64,000 bases of DNA from Dietzia sp. B32 (GTDB lineage Bacteria; Actinomycetota; Actinomycetes; Mycobacteriales; Mycobacteriaceae): NCBI RefSeq assembly GCF_024732245.1, contig NZ_CP093845.1, positions 2,790,001 through 2,854,000 on the forward strand. The letters are read 5' to 3'. Each line of letters opens with the position of its first letter. Position 1 is the stretch's first letter. The notes under the pieces were generated by a model, which ran no database searches, was not told where the DNA came from, and worked only from the letters and a program-made list of their open reading frames with translations. Both the position numbers and the translations under genes were made by a program. Shown here piece after piece: positions 52,993 through 62,469 of the stretch.

Positions 52993-54132
52993 ATGAGTTC
53001 CGACGGCGCGATGGACAAGCCCCGGTCAGCTCGCCCGACCCGGGGCGACGACCGTGGACTGGCGAGCATCGCCCTGGGGGTGCTGCTGGTCCTGGCGCTC
53101 ATCGCCACCATCGTGATGGTCTTCTCCGACAACCCGGTGTGGATGCGCATCGGCACCCTCTCGGCACTGTGGGCCGCGTTCCTGGGTGCGTTCCTCGTCG
53201 CCAGGTACCGCCGTCAGGCCGCGGCCGAGGCCGCTCGGGTCCGGGACCTGCACACCGTCTACGAACTGCAGCTCGAGCGTGAGATCTCCGCGCGTCGCGA
53301 GCACGAGTTGGTGGTGGAGCGGGATCTGCGGGCCTCCGTCCGCGCCGAGACCGGTGATTCGATCGTCGCGCTCCGGCAGGAGATCGCAGCCCTGCGCGAG
53401 CAGCTCGGGGCGCTGGGCGTGACCTTTCCCGAGGACCGCTTCGCAGTGGGCGGGGCGGGGCCCGCCGCGCAGCTGGGGGCGGGGTCGTCCCTGCCGTCCG
53501 TCCCGTCCGAGCGGGTATCGCCCCGTCGCCGTGCACCCGGCTCCGAGTCCGGGCCGGCCGGCGGGTTCGGATCGGATCACTCCGCGACACCGGCCCCCGG
53601 TGTCGGCCCGGACGCCACCCCGAGCACGGAGCGCACCGAGCGCCTCTCACCGGTCGCCGATCGGGCGTCCCGGTCGGATTCGCCGACGTCGCATCCCCGT
53701 CGCCCCGCCGTCCGCCCCACGGGCGGCGACAGTGGGTCACGTCCGTCGTCCGGAGCCCCCCGGCAGCCCCAGGTCCGACCCGGGGCGGCGGCGACCGCCG
53801 GCAGTGCGGTCACGTCAGACAGGTCCGCGAGGCCCGAGTCCGCGAAGCCCGAGGCCCCGGTGACAACCGGCGGCGCGGCGGCGTCCGCCACGACGGGGGC
53901 GTCCGACAAGACCGACAAGACCGACAAGCCCGGCAGGCACGAGTCCCCCGCGGCCTCCACCGAGACGGCCGCCCTGGCCCGCGCCCGCTCGAAGCCCGCG
54001 CCGGCCGGCGAGTCCGCCCCGTCGAGCCGCCACGGGGAGGGGTCCGGCCTGTCGGTCGCCGAGCTCATGGCGCGGCTGGGTGACGGCTCCGCTCCCACGT
54101 CGGGGCGCCGCCGGCGTCGCACCGAGGACTGA
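52993..54132 (+). CDS. DUF6779-type membrane protein with long disordered tail (Rv3604c-like)
   Basis: A 379-residue protein: short N-terminus, two membrane helices (ALGVLLVLALIATIVMVF, LSALWAAFLGAFLVARY), a charged coiled-coil-like helix (residues 70-135, with REISARREHELVVERDL) and a Ser/Pro/Ala/Thr-rich tail of about 220 residues containing SDKTDKTDKPG. It occupies the place of Rv3604c. TATCAT ends 6 nt before the ATG, so transcription may restart here with a leaderless mRNA. The role is unknown; a scaffold role is only suggested by the architecture. Confidence 0.85.
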   Translation: MSSDGAMDKPRSARPTRGDDRGLASIALGVLLVLALIATIVMVFSDNPVWMRIGTLSALWAAFLGAFLVARYRRQAAAEAARVRDLHTVYELQLEREISARREHELVVERDLRASVRAETGDSIVALRQEIAALREQLGALGVTFPEDRFAVGGAGPAAQLGAGSSLPSVPSERVSPRRRAPGSESGPAGGFGSDHSATPAPGVGPDATPSTERTERLSPVADRASRSDSPTSHPRRPAVRPTGGDSGSRPSSGAPRQPQVRPGAAATAGSAVTSDRSARPESAKPEAPVTTGGAAASATTGASDKTDKTDKPGRHESPAASTETAALARARSKPAPAGESAPSSRHGEGSGLSVAELMARLGDGSAPTSGRRRRRTED

Positions 54133-54304
54133 GCAGGACCCGGCGGGTGCCGCCGGTCGGGCGACGTCCGTCGAGCGGGTTCTGTGAAGTACGCCACTGA
54201 ATGCTGCTCGTGGCCGCAGTCAGGACTACTCTCGCCAGCGAGATGTCCGGGACCCACCACCAGTGAGTGGGCCTGGAACGGATCGAGCACTGGAGCACCC
54301 TGAG

Positions 54305-55258
54305 ATGTCCGACAACGGCGTCACCGGAACACCCCCTGCCCGCCTGTCCATCGGCCTCGTGTCCGCGGGACGCGTGGGCACCGCGGTGGGCGCGGCCCTC
54401 GAGCGGAGGGGCCACGTCGTCTCCGCCCTGGTCGCCCGCTCGGCGCAGTCCCGGGACCTCGCCGCCCGGCGCCTCCCCGAGGCCCGCATCACCGAGCCCG
54501 TCGGCGTGGCGGAGGCATGCGAACTCCTCATCCTCGCGGTGCCGGACGCCGCCCTGTCCGCAGTGGTGGCGGAACTCGCCGAGGCGAACGCCTTCCGCCC
54601 GGGCCACATCGTCATCCACGTCGCCGGTGCCGTCGGCGCCGAGGTGCTGCGTCCGGCCGCCGACGCCGGTGCCGTGGTCGTCGCCGCGCACCCGGCCATG
54701 ACGTTCACCGGGGGATCCGCCGACGTCGACCGCATGGAGGGGTGCTCGTGGGCGCTCACCGCCCCGGACGAGATCGGGCTGGTCGTCGGCCAGATGCTGG
54801 TGATGGAGACCGGGGGCCTGCCCGTCACGGTCGCCGAATCCCATCGAGCGCTCTACCACGCGGCGCTCGCGCACGGCGCCAATCACCTGGTGACCCTCGT
54901 GAACGACGCCGCCGAGGCGCTCGCCGCGTCCTTCTCCGTCCTGCCCGGGGGCGGGGTCGAGGGTGACCCCGACGGCATGCTCGGCCAGGACGCGGAGGCG
55001 CTCGCGCGCCGGACCCTGGAACCGCTCCTCCGGGCCGCTCTCGACAACGTCCTGGCCTCCGGGGACTCGGCCCTGACCGGTCCCGTGATGCGCGGCGACG
55101 CCGTCACCGTCTCCCGGCACCTCGACGCCCTGGAGGACGTCGACGGCGGTATCGCCGCCGGCTACCGGGCGCTCGCGTTGCGCACCGCCGACCGCGTCGG
55201 TGCCGGACCCGACGTGACCGACCTGTTGGCCCCCGACCTCACGGAGCAGCTGCGATGA
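54305..55258 (+). CDS. DUF2520/Rossmann-fold protein (Rv3603c-like)
   Basis: A 317-residue oxidoreductase-like protein. The Rossmann start [32 protein letters not shown] and the DUF2520 helical domain ([33 protein letters not shown]) are clear. It is related to ketopantoate/pyrroline-carboxylate reductase folds and is constantly encoded before panC, so a role near pantothenate synthesis is possible. ATG 54305 has GGAG upstream; GTG 54263 is an alternative. The stop overlaps panC by ATGA. Confidence 0.9.
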   Translation: MSDNGVTGTPPARLSIGLVSAGRVGTAVGAALERRGHVVSALVARSAQSRDLAARRLPEARITEPVGVAEACELLILAVPDAALSAVVAELAEANAFRPGHIVIHVAGAVGAEVLRPAADAGAVVVAAHPAMTFTGGSADVDRMEGCSWALTAPDEIGLVVGQMLVMETGGLPVTVAESHRALYHAALAHGANHLVTLVNDAAEALAASFSVLPGGGVEGDPDGMLGQDAEALARRTLEPLLRAALDNVLASGDSALTGPVMRGDAVTVSRHLDALEDVDGGIAAGYRALALRTADRVGAGPDVTDLLAPDLTEQLR

Positions 55259-56241
55259 CCCCCACCTCCTTCCCGGTCCGGACCGCGGTGCCCGGTCGGC
55301 CCGACACCGGGTACACCCGGGGCGAGCTGACCGTCCACCACGAGCCGTCCTCGTTGCGCGCCGTCACCGAGTCACTGCGCAAGGTCGGCAAACAGATCAC
55401 GTTCGTCCCCACCATGGGCGCACTGCACGAGGGGCACCTCGCACTGGTCGAGGCGGCCCGCCGGACCCCGGGATCGGTGGTGGTGGTGTCGATCTTCGTC
55501 AACCCGCTGCAGTTCGGGCCCGGAGAGGACCTCGACGCCTACCCGCGCACCCTCGACGAGGACGTGGCCCGGCTCGCCGACGCCGGCGTGGAACTGGTCT
55601 TCGCCCCCAGCGCCGCCGCCATGTACCCGGACGGTCCCCGCACGACGGTGCAGCCCGGGCCGACCGGTGAGATCCTCGACGGGGCCGCTCGTCCCGGCCA
55701 CTTCTCCGGGATGCTCACCGTGGTCAACAAGCTGTTCAACATCGTCGCCCCCCACCAGGCCTTCTTCGGGGAGAAGGACTACCAGCAGCTCGTCCTGATC
55801 CGCCAGATGGTGGCGGACCTGGACATGGACGTGCGCGTCGTCGGTGTCCCCACCATCCGCGAGTCGGACGGCCTGGCGATGAGTTCCCGTAACCGCTATC
55901 TGTCCGCCGACGAGCGGGAACTGGCCACCGTCCTCTACGCGGCCCTCGTGGCGGGGACGTTCGCCGCCAAGGGCGGCCGGCAGGCCGTCATCGACGCCGC
56001 CCGCGCCGTGCTGGCCGAGCGACCGCAGATCTCGATCGACTACCTCGAGCTGCGGGCCGGGGACCTCGGGGAACCGCCGGAGGAGGGCCCCGGCAGGCTC
56101 CTCGTCGCGGCCCGCATCGGGGGCACCAGACTCATCGACAACGTCGGCGTGGCCATCGGAACCGGCTTCCTCGCCGCCGCCGAGGCCACCGTCGCCGCCC
56201 AACAGGCCGAGATGGCCGAAGACCTCCAGGAAGGCCTGTAG
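55255..56241 (+). CDS. panC: Pantothenate synthetase
   Basis: ATP-dependent joining of pantoate and beta-alanine. Motifs: [17 protein letters not shown] (HIGH-like), [29 protein letters not shown] and the KMSKS-like MSSRNRYLS. At 328 residues it is slightly longer than usual because of about 25 extra N-terminal residues. The panD ATG follows directly on its stop codon. Confidence 0.96.
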   Translation: MTPTSFPVRTAVPGRPDTGYTRGELTVHHEPSSLRAVTESLRKVGKQITFVPTMGALHEGHLALVEAARRTPGSVVVVSIFVNPLQFGPGEDLDAYPRTLDEDVARLADAGVELVFAPSAAAMYPDGPRTTVQPGPTGEILDGAARPGHFSGMLTVVNKLFNIVAPHQAFFGEKDYQQLVLIRQMVADLDMDVRVVGVPTIRESDGLAMSSRNRYLSADERELATVLYAALVAGTFAAKGGRQAVIDAARAVLAERPQISIDYLELRAGDLGEPPEEGPGRLLVAARIGGTRLIDNVGVAIGTGFLAAAEATVAAQQAEMAEDLQEGL

Positions 56242-56667
56242 ATGCAGCGCACCATGCTCCACTCCAAGATCCACCGTGCCACCGTGACCCAGGCCGACCT
56301 GCACTACGTCGGCTCCTGCACGATCGATGCCGACCTCATGGACGCCGCCGATCTGCTCGAGGGTCAGCAGATCGACATCGTCGACGTCGACAACGGTGCC
56401 CGCCTGACGACCTATGCCATCACCGGCGAGCGCGGCTCCGGCGTGATCAGTATCAACGGCGCCGCCGCCCACCTCGTGCACCCCGGCGACCTGGTGATCA
56501 TCATCGCCTACGCCCAGATGTCGGACGCCGAGGCGCGGGCCTACAAGCCCCGGGTGGTGTTCGTCGACGGCGACAACCGCACGCTCACCGAGGGCACCGA
56601 CCCCGCGGACGTGCCCGAGGGGTCGGGCCTGAAGAACCCCCGCGTGCCGGAGCCCGCCGCCGTCTAG
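56242..56667 (+). CDS. panD: Aspartate 1-decarboxylase (pyruvoyl enzyme)
   Basis: Makes beta-alanine for panC. The proenzyme cleaves itself before Ser in YVGSCTID to form the pyruvoyl group; Cys stands where most homologues have Val right after that Ser, a conservative but uncommon change. Downstream [19 protein letters not shown] and [17 protein letters not shown] are typical. Length 141, as in mycobacteria. Confidence 0.96.
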   Translation: MQRTMLHSKIHRATVTQADLHYVGSCTIDADLMDAADLLEGQQIDIVDVDNGARLTTYAITGERGSGVISINGAAAHLVHPGDLVIIIAYAQMSDAEARAYKPRVVFVDGDNRTLTEGTDPADVPEGSGLKNPRVPEPAAV

Positions 56668-56683
56668 GCGGCGCGGACAGAAG

Positions 56684-57454
56684 ATGCTGCTCACCGTCGA
56701 CGTCGGCAACACCCACATCCGGCTCGGCGTCTTCCCCCCGGGCGGTGGACCGCTCCAGCGCACCTGGAGTATGCGCACCTCGCCGGCGGTGACCTCCGAC
56801 GAGTTGGCATTGACGATCCGGGGACTGCTGGGGGACTGTGCGCTGCAACTCACCGGGATCTCTGCGATGTCCGTGGTGCCGTCGGTCACCGGGGAGCTAC
56901 GCCGGATGGCCGCCGACTACTGGCCGGGGCTGCCGGCCGTCGTCGTCGCGCCCGGGGTGAAGACCGGGGTGCCCCTCAAGGTGGACAACCCGCGGGAGGT
57001 GGGCTCGGACCGCGTGGTCAACGCGCTCGCCGCCCACTCCCTGTTCGAAGGGCCCGTCGTCGTCGTCGACGTCGACACGGCGACCACCGTCGACGCCGTC
57101 TCCGCCCGTGGTGAGCTGCTCGGCGGGGCGATCGCGCCCGGCATCGACATCTCCGTCGACGCCCTCGCCGAACGCGCCGCCGCCCTGCGCAAGATCGAGG
57201 TCGTGCGCCCCAGGGGCGCTCTGGGCAAGAACACGGTCGCGGCGCTGCAGGCCGGCATCGTGATCGGGTTCGCCGGTCAGATCGACGCCCTGGTGGACCG
57301 GCTGCGCAGCGACGTGGCCGAGTTGGCCGACGCCTCCGTCGTGCTCACGGGGCTGCGTGCGGATGTGGTGGCGGAGGAGTCGCGGACCATCACCGACGTC
57401 GAGCCCGAGCTCGCGCTGGAGGGCCTGCGGCTGGTGTTCGACAAGAACGTCTGA
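56684..57454 (+). CDS. coaX: Type III pantothenate kinase
   Basis: First step of coenzyme A synthesis, phosphorylating pantothenate. The 256-residue protein has the acetokinase-like motifs DVGNTHIRLG, GSDRVVNALAA, VVVDVDTATTVDAV and LGGAIAPGIDIS. It lies 16 bp after panD, closing the block that runs from pantoate handling to CoA. A type I kinase may exist elsewhere in the genome. Confidence 0.95.
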   Translation: MLLTVDVGNTHIRLGVFPPGGGPLQRTWSMRTSPAVTSDELALTIRGLLGDCALQLTGISAMSVVPSVTGELRRMAADYWPGLPAVVVAPGVKTGVPLKVDNPREVGSDRVVNALAAHSLFEGPVVVVDVDTATTVDAVSARGELLGGAIAPGIDISVDALAERAAALRKIEVVRPRGALGKNTVAALQAGIVIGFAGQIDALVDRLRSDVAELADASVVLTGLRADVVAEESRTITDVEPELALEGLRLVFDKNV

Positions 57455-57498
57455 CCGCTCACCCCGGGCCGGCGGTCAGGCCGACCCGGGGCTCGCGG

Positions 57499-58308
57499 TC
57501 ACGCCGCTGTGCGGTAACTGGTCATGGAGACCGAGCCCCAGGCGTAGCCCTTGCTGAACGCCTCGAGCGTTTCGCCGGAGCCCGCCGCCATGCCTGCCGT
57601 GTACAGCAGCGGCAGGAAGTGGTCCGCCGTGGGCACCGCGAGCCGCGCGTCGGGGTGCTCGGTCAGTGCGAGGGCGTCCTCCGGTCGGGAGGTGAGCAGG
57701 TCCTGGGCGTGATCGTCGAACCGATGCGCCCAGTCCACGCCGTCGTTCCCGCGCGAGGGGTCCACCGCCGCGAGGTTGTGCACCACGTTGCCGCTGGCCA
57801 GCACGAGCACCCCCGAGTCGCGCAGCGCGGCCAGCCTGGTGCCCAGGTCGAAGTGGTAGCTCGCCGGCTTGGACGCGTCCACGGACAGTTGCGCCACCGG
57901 GACGTCCGCGTCGGGGAACACGTGGGTCAGCACCGACCAGGTGCCGTGGTCCAGCCCCCAGGAGTCCTGGTCGGCGCCCACCCAGGTGGGCTTGACGGCC
58001 TCGGCCACCTCGGCCGCGAGCTCCGGTGCGCCCGCGGCGGGGTAGTCGAACTCGTTGAGCTCACGGGGGAATCCGTAGAAGTCGTGGATCGTGCGCGGTG
58101 CGGACATCGCGGTGACCGCCGTGGCGTTGATGTACCAGTGCGCCGACACGGCCAGTACGGCCCGCGGCCGCTCGGGCAGGGACGCGCCGAGGGCGGCCCA
58201 CTGGCGGGTCCACTCGTTGACCTCGAGCGCGTTGAGGGGGACGCCGTGTCCGATGAAGACGGCGGGCTGGCGTGCGGTCGAGGATGTCGGTGCGGTCGAG
58301 GCGGTCAT
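57499..58308 (-). CDS. LigB-type extradiol dioxygenase (4,5-DOPA dioxygenase/YgiD-like)
   Basis: A 269-residue enzyme expected to open a catechol ring with Fe(II) or Zn. The metal ligands are visible: His in FIGHGVPLNAL, SAHWYINATAV, ASGNVVHNLAAV and the C-terminal DHFLPLLYTAG. The physiological substrate is unknown, as for most bacterial members. ATG 58308 has AAGGAGA 3-4 nt upstream, a strong ribosome site, so longer starts are rejected. A perfect TGATGCATCA palindrome lies 23 nt upstream of the start. Divergent from the leader ORF/rhodanese pair. Confidence 0.92.
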   Translation of the reverse strand: MTASTAPTSSTARQPAVFIGHGVPLNALEVNEWTRQWAALGASLPERPRAVLAVSAHWYINATAVTAMSAPRTIHDFYGFPRELNEFDYPAAGAPELAAEVAEAVKPTWVGADQDSWGLDHGTWSVLTHVFPDADVPVAQLSVDASKPASYHFDLGTRLAALRDSGVLVLASGNVVHNLAAVDPSRGNDGVDWAHRFDDHAQDLLTSRPEDALALTEHPDARLAVPTADHFLPLLYTAGMAAGSGETLEAFSKGYAWGSVSMTSYRTAA

Positions 58309-58330
58309 GGTTCTCCTTCTCTCGACTACA

Positions 58331-58340
58331 TGATGCATCA
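58331..58340. promoter_or_regulatory. Palindrome in the dioxygenase leader, MarR-type operator candidate
   Basis: TGATGCATCA is a perfect 10-bp palindrome and is extended by partial symmetry (CTACA...AACTAC) to about 20 bp. It lies just upstream of the dioxygenase ribosome site. MarR-family repressors of catechol and quinone genes use operators of this kind; no such regulator is encoded nearby. Confidence 0.5.
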
Positions 58341-58409
58341 ACTACATGGGTGTGCGCCAGTGCGGGTCGGGACGTCCACCCCCTGGGCGGTAGCCACCCT
58401 TGCGGCGGA

Positions 58410-58429
58410 TAGACCGGTCTGTCTATTAT
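58410..58429 (+). promoter_or_regulatory. TAGAC-N6-GTCTA operator overlapping a leaderless -10
   Basis: TAGACCGGTCTGTCTA (58410-58425) differs at one base from the site at 1364-1379. It overlaps TATTAT (58424-58429), the probable -10 of the transcript that would begin at or next to the ATG 58437. A bound repressor would block this promoter. Confidence 0.6.
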
Positions 58430-58436
58430 TTCCCGC

Positions 58437-58562
58437 ATGACCACGCGACGAATGCCCCCGGCCGGACCGGCGGCGTCGGTGCGCGTGCAGCACTGGTGTC
58501 CCCGGCCGGCAGGCCCCTGCCCCATCCCAGCCGACCCCACCACTCCCGGGAGCACAGTATGA
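58437..58562 (+). CDS. 41-codon leader ORF upstream of the rhodanese-like gene
   Basis: Short ORF starting MTTRRMPPAG with VRVQHWCPRPAGPC in the middle and ending at a TGA that overlaps the rhodanese start (ATGA). The -10-like TATTAT ends 7 nt before its ATG, so it is probably translated from a leaderless mRNA. Two Cys codons (58497-58499 and 58518-58520) and coupling to a sulfur-type gene recall the cysteine-responsive leader ORFs of mycobacteria. The peptide itself need not have a function. Whether it senses Cys is inference. Confidence 0.6.
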   Translation: MTTRRMPPAGPAASVRVQHWCPRPAGPCPIPADPTTPGSTV

Positions 58563-59005
58563 CCACCACCAGCATTCGCGTCGCCGCCACTGCCCCTGCC
58601 ACGACGTCGTCCACCACGTCGGCCGCGACCGTCATCCCCGCCGTCGACTATCCCGCCGCGGTCCGCTCGGGCGCCCTCGTCGTCGACATCCGGTCCCGCG
58701 CCCAGCGCGAGCGTCAGGGAGTGCTCGCGGGCGCCGTCGCGGTGGAGGCGCGGCCCGTCGTCGACCTCCTCGATCCCCGGTCGGCCGCACCCCTCGCCTC
58801 CGTCGTCGAGGGGCGGTCGGTCGTGCTCGTCAGCGACGACGGCCTGGACGCCGAACTCTTCGCGCTGGAACTCCACTCACGCGGTGTCCGCGGTGTCCGC
58901 GCGGTGGACGGCGGCCACGATGCACTCCGGGCCGTCCGGGCGCTGGGCCTGCTGTCCGAGGCCGACCACCTGCTGCGGGAGCGCTCCGCCATCTCGGCCC
59001 ACTGA
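58559..59005 (+). CDS. Rhodanese-like protein lacking the active-site Cys
   Basis: A 148-residue single rhodanese domain after a Thr/Ala-rich N-terminus: VDIRSRAQRERQGVLAGAVAVE, then VVLVSDDGLDAELFALELHSRGV and VDGGHDALRAV. In active family members VVLVC is followed by the active loop; Ser stands at the Cys position here, so it should not transfer sulfur. It may bind sulfur compounds or partners. ATG 58559 has GGGAG 6 nt upstream within the leader ORF, and the stop of the leader overlaps the start, showing translational coupling. Confidence 0.82.
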   Translation: MTTTSIRVAATAPATTSSTTSAATVIPAVDYPAAVRSGALVVDIRSRAQRERQGVLAGAVAVEARPVVDLLDPRSAAPLASVVEGRSVVLVSDDGLDAELFALELHSRGVRGVRAVDGGHDALRAVRALGLLSEADHLLRERSAISAH

Positions 59006-59054
59006 GCCCGGGCGACCGGGGGCGCCGCCCCGGTGACGCCGGTACGGTCGCACC

Positions 59055-59987
59055 ATGACGGACATCTCCGCAGACCTGCTGGCCGAGATCCTCGACGAGG
59101 TCCGCGAGGACTCGTCCGGGGACGTCGTGCCCCACCTCGGTGACTACGAGCACCCCAACCCCGACGCCCTCGCGCTGGCGGTCTGCGATCTGGACGGCGA
59201 GGTGATCTCGGCAGGCGACGACGAGGTGCTCTTCGACCTGCAGTCCGCCTCCAAGCCGTTCGTCTACGCGCTCGCGCTGGACCAGAAGGGCGTCGAGGAG
59301 GTCGCCAAGCGCATCGGGGTGGAGCCGTCCGGGGACCCGTTCAACGAGATCTCCCTCGAGGCCGGCACCGGCCGCGCCCCCAACGCCCTCGTCAATGCCG
59401 GCGCGCTGGCCGCCCATGCGCTGGTGGGGGAGGAGGACGACGACGAGGACTCCCGTTTCGAACAGATCCGCGTGTTGTTCTCCCGCCTGGTGGGCCGGGA
59501 GGTCGAGGTGGACGAGGAGATCATCGACATCGAGGCACGGAGCGCCCACCGCAACCAGGCGCTGGCGCATCTGCTGGCGGAGGAGGGCAACCTGGCCGAC
59601 GACCCGCACCAGGTGGTGTCCGGGTACGGCCGTCAGTGCGCGATCCGGGTGGACACCCGCGAGCTGGCGCACATGGCCGCGATGTTCGCCGACGGCGGTC
59701 GGAGGCCGGGCGACGGCGAGCGGATCCTCGGACGTAGGGCCGTGCGGTACGCCAACAGCGTGATGTTCACCTGCGGGATGTACGACGCGGCCGGGGATTG
59801 GGTCTACCAGGTGGGGCTTCCCGCCAAGAGCGGCGTCTCGGGGTGCCTGTTCGCCGTGGTGCCCGGTCGGCTCGGGGTGGCGGCCTACTCGCCCCGGTTG
59901 GACGAGCACGGGAACAGCGTCCGGGCGGCCGCTGCGATCGAGGCACTGTCCGATCGGCTGGACCTGCACGTCCTCGACCGGGTGTGA
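59055..59987 (+). CDS. glsA: Glutaminase
   Basis: Hydrolyses glutamine to glutamate and ammonia. The 310-residue protein has the Ser-x-x-Lys centre in LQSASKPFVYALAL, the substrate segments FNEISLEAGTGRAPNALVNAGAL and GYGRQCAIRVDTREL, and GLPAKSGVSGCLFAV. Family length. TACGGT ends 6 nt before the ATG, so the mRNA may be leaderless. Confidence 0.94.
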   Translation: MTDISADLLAEILDEVREDSSGDVVPHLGDYEHPNPDALALAVCDLDGEVISAGDDEVLFDLQSASKPFVYALALDQKGVEEVAKRIGVEPSGDPFNEISLEAGTGRAPNALVNAGALAAHALVGEEDDDEDSRFEQIRVLFSRLVGREVEVDEEIIDIEARSAHRNQALAHLLAEEGNLADDPHQVVSGYGRQCAIRVDTRELAHMAAMFADGGRRPGDGERILGRRAVRYANSVMFTCGMYDAAGDWVYQVGLPAKSGVSGCLFAVVPGRLGVAAYSPRLDEHGNSVRAAAAIEALSDRLDLHVLDRV

Positions 59988-60050
59988 GGCCGTCGGGGCG
60001 GGTGCCCACGGGTTCGGCCCCCCGGCCGGGGACGACTATCCTCGACAGTC

Positions 60051-61688
60051 GTGACCGATTCGACTCCCGCCGCGCCCGGGGCCGCCACCGGTGAGCCCGC
60101 CGACGACACCCCTGAGCAGCTGCGTATCCGCCGCGACAAGCGGCAACGCATCCTCGACTCCGGGGAGCAGGCCTACCCGGTGCAGGTCCCCCGCACGCAC
60201 GGGCTCGCCGAGATCACCTCGGACCCCCGTTTCGCCGCGCTGGAGCCGGGCGAGGAGACCGACGTCGAGGTCTCGGTGGCCGGCCGCGTCCTGTTCGTCC
60301 GCAACACCGGGAAGCTGTGCTTCGTCCGACTGCAGGACGGACTGGACCCCTCCGCCGACCTGTCCGCCCCGGTGGCGGAGGGCGAGGTGGGGCCCCTCAC
60401 CCCGCAGCTGCAGGTGATGCTCTCGCTGGCAGCCGTCGGACAGGAGCGGCTCGACGCGTGGAAGCAGGACGTCGACCTGGGTGACCACGTCTCGGTGACC
60501 GGCCGGGTGGTCCGATCCAAGCGCGGCGAACTGTCGGTCATGGCGGACTCCTGGGTGTTGGCGGCCAAGTCGCTGCGCCCGCTGCCGGTGGCGCACAAGG
60601 AACTGAGCGAGGACACCCGCGTCCGCCAGCGCTACACCGACCTCATCATGCGGGACGCCGCCCGCCGGAACGCCGTCACCCGCATCAAGGTGGTCCGCGC
60701 CCTGCGCCATGCTCTGGAGGCCCGCGGGTTCCTCGAGGTGGAGACCCCGATGCTGCAGACGCTGCACGGCGGCGCCGCGGCCCGGCCGTTCATCACCCAT
60801 TCCAATGCGCTCGATCTGGATCTGTACCTGCGCATCGCCCCCGAGCTGTACCTCAAGCGTTGCGTGGTGGGCGGTATCGAGCAGGTCTTCGAGATCAACC
60901 GGAACTTCCGCAACGAGGGCGTGGACTCCTCCCACAGTCCCGAGTTCGCGATGCTCGAGACGTACCAGGCCTACGGGGACTACGACACCTCGGCCACGAT
61001 GATCCGCGAGGTCATCCAGGAGGTCGCGATCGCGGTGTTCGGCTCCACCACGGTCACGCTCGCCGACGGCAGCGAGTACGACCTCGGCGGGCAGTGGCGC
61101 GAGATGCGGATGTACCCGTCCCTCAACGAGGCGCTGCGCGCCAAGCACCCCGAACTGGTGACCGGCGACGACGGCGAGGACACCGTCACGGTCGACTCGA
61201 CGGTCGACGAGCTCACCGAACTGGCCGGCAGGGTCGGACTCGAGGTCCCCACCGGCCAGGGGTGGCTGCACGGCAAACTCGTCGAGGAGCTGTGGGAGCA
61301 CCTGTGCGGCGATCAGCTCGAGGGGCCGGTCTTCGTGCGGGACTTCCCCGTGGAGACCTCGCCCCTGACCCGCGATCACCGCACCGATCGCGGCGTCACG
61401 GAGAAGTGGGACCTCTACATCCGCGGTTTCGAGCTGGCGACCGGCTACTCGGAGCTTGTCGACCCCGTGATCCAGCGGCAGCGCTTCGAGGACCAGGCCC
61501 GGCTCGCCGCGGCGGGTGACGACGAGGCGATGGTGCTCGACGAGGATTTCCTCGCCGCGATGGAGCAGGGCATGCCGCCCACCACCGGGCTCGGGATGGG
61601 GATCGACCGACTGCTCATGGCGCTGACCGGCCTGGGGATCCGCGAGACCATCCTGTTCCCGATGGTCAAGCCGCTGCCGCGCGACTGA
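60051..61688 (+). CDS. lysS: Lysyl-tRNA synthetase (class II)
   Basis: Charges tRNA-Lys. The N-terminal OB-fold ([24 protein letters not shown]) is followed by class II motif 2 ([24 protein letters not shown]) and motif 3 ([13 protein letters not shown]). At 545 residues it is longer than the 500 usual, because of an insertion around residues 110-135 and an N-terminal acidic extension. GTG start with TATCCT 8 nt upstream. In M. tuberculosis lsr2 and clpC1 follow; here they do not. Confidence 0.96.
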   Translation: MTDSTPAAPGAATGEPADDTPEQLRIRRDKRQRILDSGEQAYPVQVPRTHGLAEITSDPRFAALEPGEETDVEVSVAGRVLFVRNTGKLCFVRLQDGLDPSADLSAPVAEGEVGPLTPQLQVMLSLAAVGQERLDAWKQDVDLGDHVSVTGRVVRSKRGELSVMADSWVLAAKSLRPLPVAHKELSEDTRVRQRYTDLIMRDAARRNAVTRIKVVRALRHALEARGFLEVETPMLQTLHGGAAARPFITHSNALDLDLYLRIAPELYLKRCVVGGIEQVFEINRNFRNEGVDSSHSPEFAMLETYQAYGDYDTSATMIREVIQEVAIAVFGSTTVTLADGSEYDLGGQWREMRMYPSLNEALRAKHPELVTGDDGEDTVTVDSTVDELTELAGRVGLEVPTGQGWLHGKLVEELWEHLCGDQLEGPVFVRDFPVETSPLTRDHRTDRGVTEKWDLYIRGFELATGYSELVDPVIQRQRFEDQARLAAAGDDEAMVLDEDFLAAMEQGMPPTTGLGMGIDRLLMALTGLGIRETILFPMVKPLPRD

Positions 61689-61693
61689 CGGCC

Positions 61694-61725
61694 GCGGCCG
61701 GGTGGGGCTGCGGCCGGGTGGGGCT
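61694..61725. repeat. Perfect tandem 16-bp repeat after lysS
   Basis: GCGGCCGGGTGGGGCT occurs twice without a gap (61694-61709, 61710-61725), in the 48-bp space between the convergent lysS and DUF1801 genes. Probably a slippage duplication. Confidence 0.75.
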
Positions 61726-61736
61726 CGGGTCGCCGG

Positions 61737-62384
61737 TCAGGGTGCCCCCGCGCCGGCCTCCCGCCGGTCCCACGCGCTGGCGACCAGGTCGCGCAGCGCG
61801 CGGGCGTCGATCCGGTCGAGCCTGGTCACATAGAGGCAGCCCTTCCCGGTCTTGTGGGGGCCGAGTCCGGCGAGCAGTTCCTCCTCGCCGGGCCCGCCCA
61901 GGAGCCCGTAGAGGGACGTCGCCGACGACCTCGGGCTGAAGCCCACCACGAAGGTGTCGCCCTCGCGGCCGCTGTCGTAGACGTAGTGGCTGTGCCCGTA
62001 TCCGATGATCGAACCCGCCCACATCGCGGCCGCCGCCCCGGTGACCTCGTCGAACATCGCGAGCAGTCGCAGGCCGTCGTCGACGCGCCGGCCGGCGGGC
62101 AGGCCCTCGATCCACTCGCGCGGCCCGGCCCCGGAGGGCAGGAACGCGGTGTTGTCGTTGCGGCCGGTGGCCGGGGGCCGGGACACGGGGTCCGAGAACG
62201 CGAGTCCGGCGGCGGTCAGCGCGCCGCGCAGTACCCCGAGCTGGGACGGCCCCACCCCGTGGAGCGCGAGCACCTCCTTCTCCGGGGTGCCGTCGAGCTG
62301 TCGCAGGTCCGTGATGCCGGCGGAGTCGAGCGCGCGCGTCGCCGGGGCCGAGAGCCGCGGCAGGGGGAGCGGGGAACCTGTCAT
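61737..62384 (-). CDS. DUF1801 protein with helix-hairpin-helix N-terminus
   Basis: A 215-residue protein. The N-terminal 65 residues look like an alpha-CTD/HhH domain (LSAPATRALDSAGITDLRQLDG, VLALHGVGPSQLGVLRGALTAAG); the rest is a DUF1801 domain (MWAGSIIGYGHSHYVYDSGREGDTFVVGFSPR, GPHKTGKGCLYVTRLD). DUF1801 proteins have a YdhG-like fold and unknown role. TAGCGT lies 7 nt before the ATG. Convergent with lysS. Confidence 0.85.
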   Translation of the reverse strand: MTGSPLPLPRLSAPATRALDSAGITDLRQLDGTPEKEVLALHGVGPSQLGVLRGALTAAGLAFSDPVSRPPATGRNDNTAFLPSGAGPREWIEGLPAGRRVDDGLRLLAMFDEVTGAAAAMWAGSIIGYGHSHYVYDSGREGDTFVVGFSPRSSATSLYGLLGGPGEEELLAGLGPHKTGKGCLYVTRLDRIDARALRDLVASAWDRREAGAGAP

Positions 62385-62469
62385 GGCCACGACGCTAGAC
62401 CCGTGGGAACGGCCCGACCAGGCTCGCGTGGAAATCGATCGAGGCCGGATCTGATCACGGCCGGATCTG

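Noticed and set aside
53890-53930. GACAAGACC triple repeat in the DUF6779 gene as a regulatory repeat
   Set aside because: It lies inside the coding region and encodes SDKTDKTDK in a disordered tail; a simple coding repeat explains it.
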